Source: Neisseria lactamica
GTDB taxonomy: Bacteria; Pseudomonadota; Gammaproteobacteria; Burkholderiales; Neisseriaceae
Direction: 5' to 3'
Length of the DNA stretch: 6,102 nucleotides
NCBI GenBank assembly: GCA_001067655.1
Contig: JUNU01000147.1
Location: 1 to 6,102 of the forward strand
Under the pieces are notes generated by a model. It worked only from the letters and a program-made list of their open reading frames with translations. It did not search any database and was not told where the DNA came from. Position 1 is the first letter of the stretch. Every line of letters starts with the position of its first letter. Below are positions 6,009 through 6,102 of this stretch, one piece after another. The translations under genes were made by a program, and so were the position numbers.

Positions 6009-6102
6009 TATAGTGGATTAACTTTAAACCAGTACGGCGTTGCCTCGTCTTGCCGTACTATCTGTACTGTCTGCGGCTTCGTCGCCTTGTCCTGATTTAA
6101 AT
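6009..6102. repeat. Correia element (CREE/NEMIS), short form, cut off by window end
   Basis: It begins with the terminal repeat TATAGTGGATTAACTTTAAA at 6009, followed by CCAGTACGGCGTTGCCTCG and then directly by the core at 6053-6093. This lacks the central block of the long form, so it is the internally deleted class of about 105 bp. The last dozen or so bases, expected to be a copy of TTAATCCACTATA, lie past the window end. It has the same orientation as the copy at 1-75 and differs from it just after the shared 41 bases (GATTTAAAT here, AGTTTAAAG there). The gap 5980-6008 before it holds nothing recognisable. Confidence 0.93.

Noticed and set aside
5838..6095. 85-codon + strand frame after pilR
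   Set aside because: It runs through two terminators and into a Correia element, so it is an accident of repeats and not a gene.
1..6102. CRISPR array, tRNA, rRNA or transposase gene
   Set aside because: No spaced direct-repeat array, no cloverleaf with an anticodon arm, and no transposase motif was seen. The only repeats are Correia elements, uptake sequences and small local ones.

Overview
The window reads as chromosomal DNA from a commensal Neisseria species. Four things point there. Correia repeats (CREE/NEMIS) sit at both ends. Neisserial DNA uptake sequences are present, mostly the AGGTCGTCTGAA form typical of the mucosa/sicca/subflava/flavescens group rather than the ATGCCGTCTGAA form of meningococcus and gonococcus. 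ParC is of neisserial type. The pilS-pilR pair is intact; the equivalent sigma-54 pilin control is decayed in the pathogenic species. The species-group assignment is an inference from the uptake-sequence dialect.

Layout, left to right, all genes on the + strand: (1) 1-75, the right part of a long-form Correia element whose terminal repeat ends in a possible outward promoter. (2) 76-167, a pyrimidine-rich leader. (3) 168-2477, parC, topoisomerase IV subunit A, carrying three exact uptake sequences and an intact wild-type quinolone-resistance region. (4) 2478-2641, a 164-base AT-rich gap with a candidate extended -10 promoter, a small hairpin and a possible 12-codon leader ORF that runs into the pilS start. 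(5) 2642-4231, pilS, a membrane sensor kinase. (6) 4224-5828, pilR, a sigma-54-dependent response regulator overlapping pilS by 8 bases. (7) 5829-6008, an untranslated tail with two successive intrinsic terminators, the second built from an inverted pair of uptake sequences. (8) 6009-6102, a short-form Correia element cut off by the window end.

PilS and PilR form a two-component system. By analogy with Pseudomonas and commensal Neisseria, PilS autophosphorylates on His321 and passes phosphate to Asp56 of PilR, which drives sigma-54 RNA polymerase at the pilin gene promoter. ParC is a housekeeping enzyme with no evident functional link; the promoter-like signals and AT-rich gap suggest that pilSR has its own transcription start.

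I see no novel multi-gene system here. The items most worth a second look are the Correia ends and the promoter they may give parC, the mixed uptake-sequence dialect within parC, the possible leader ORF in front of pilS, the unusually long linkers in PilR, and the double terminator.
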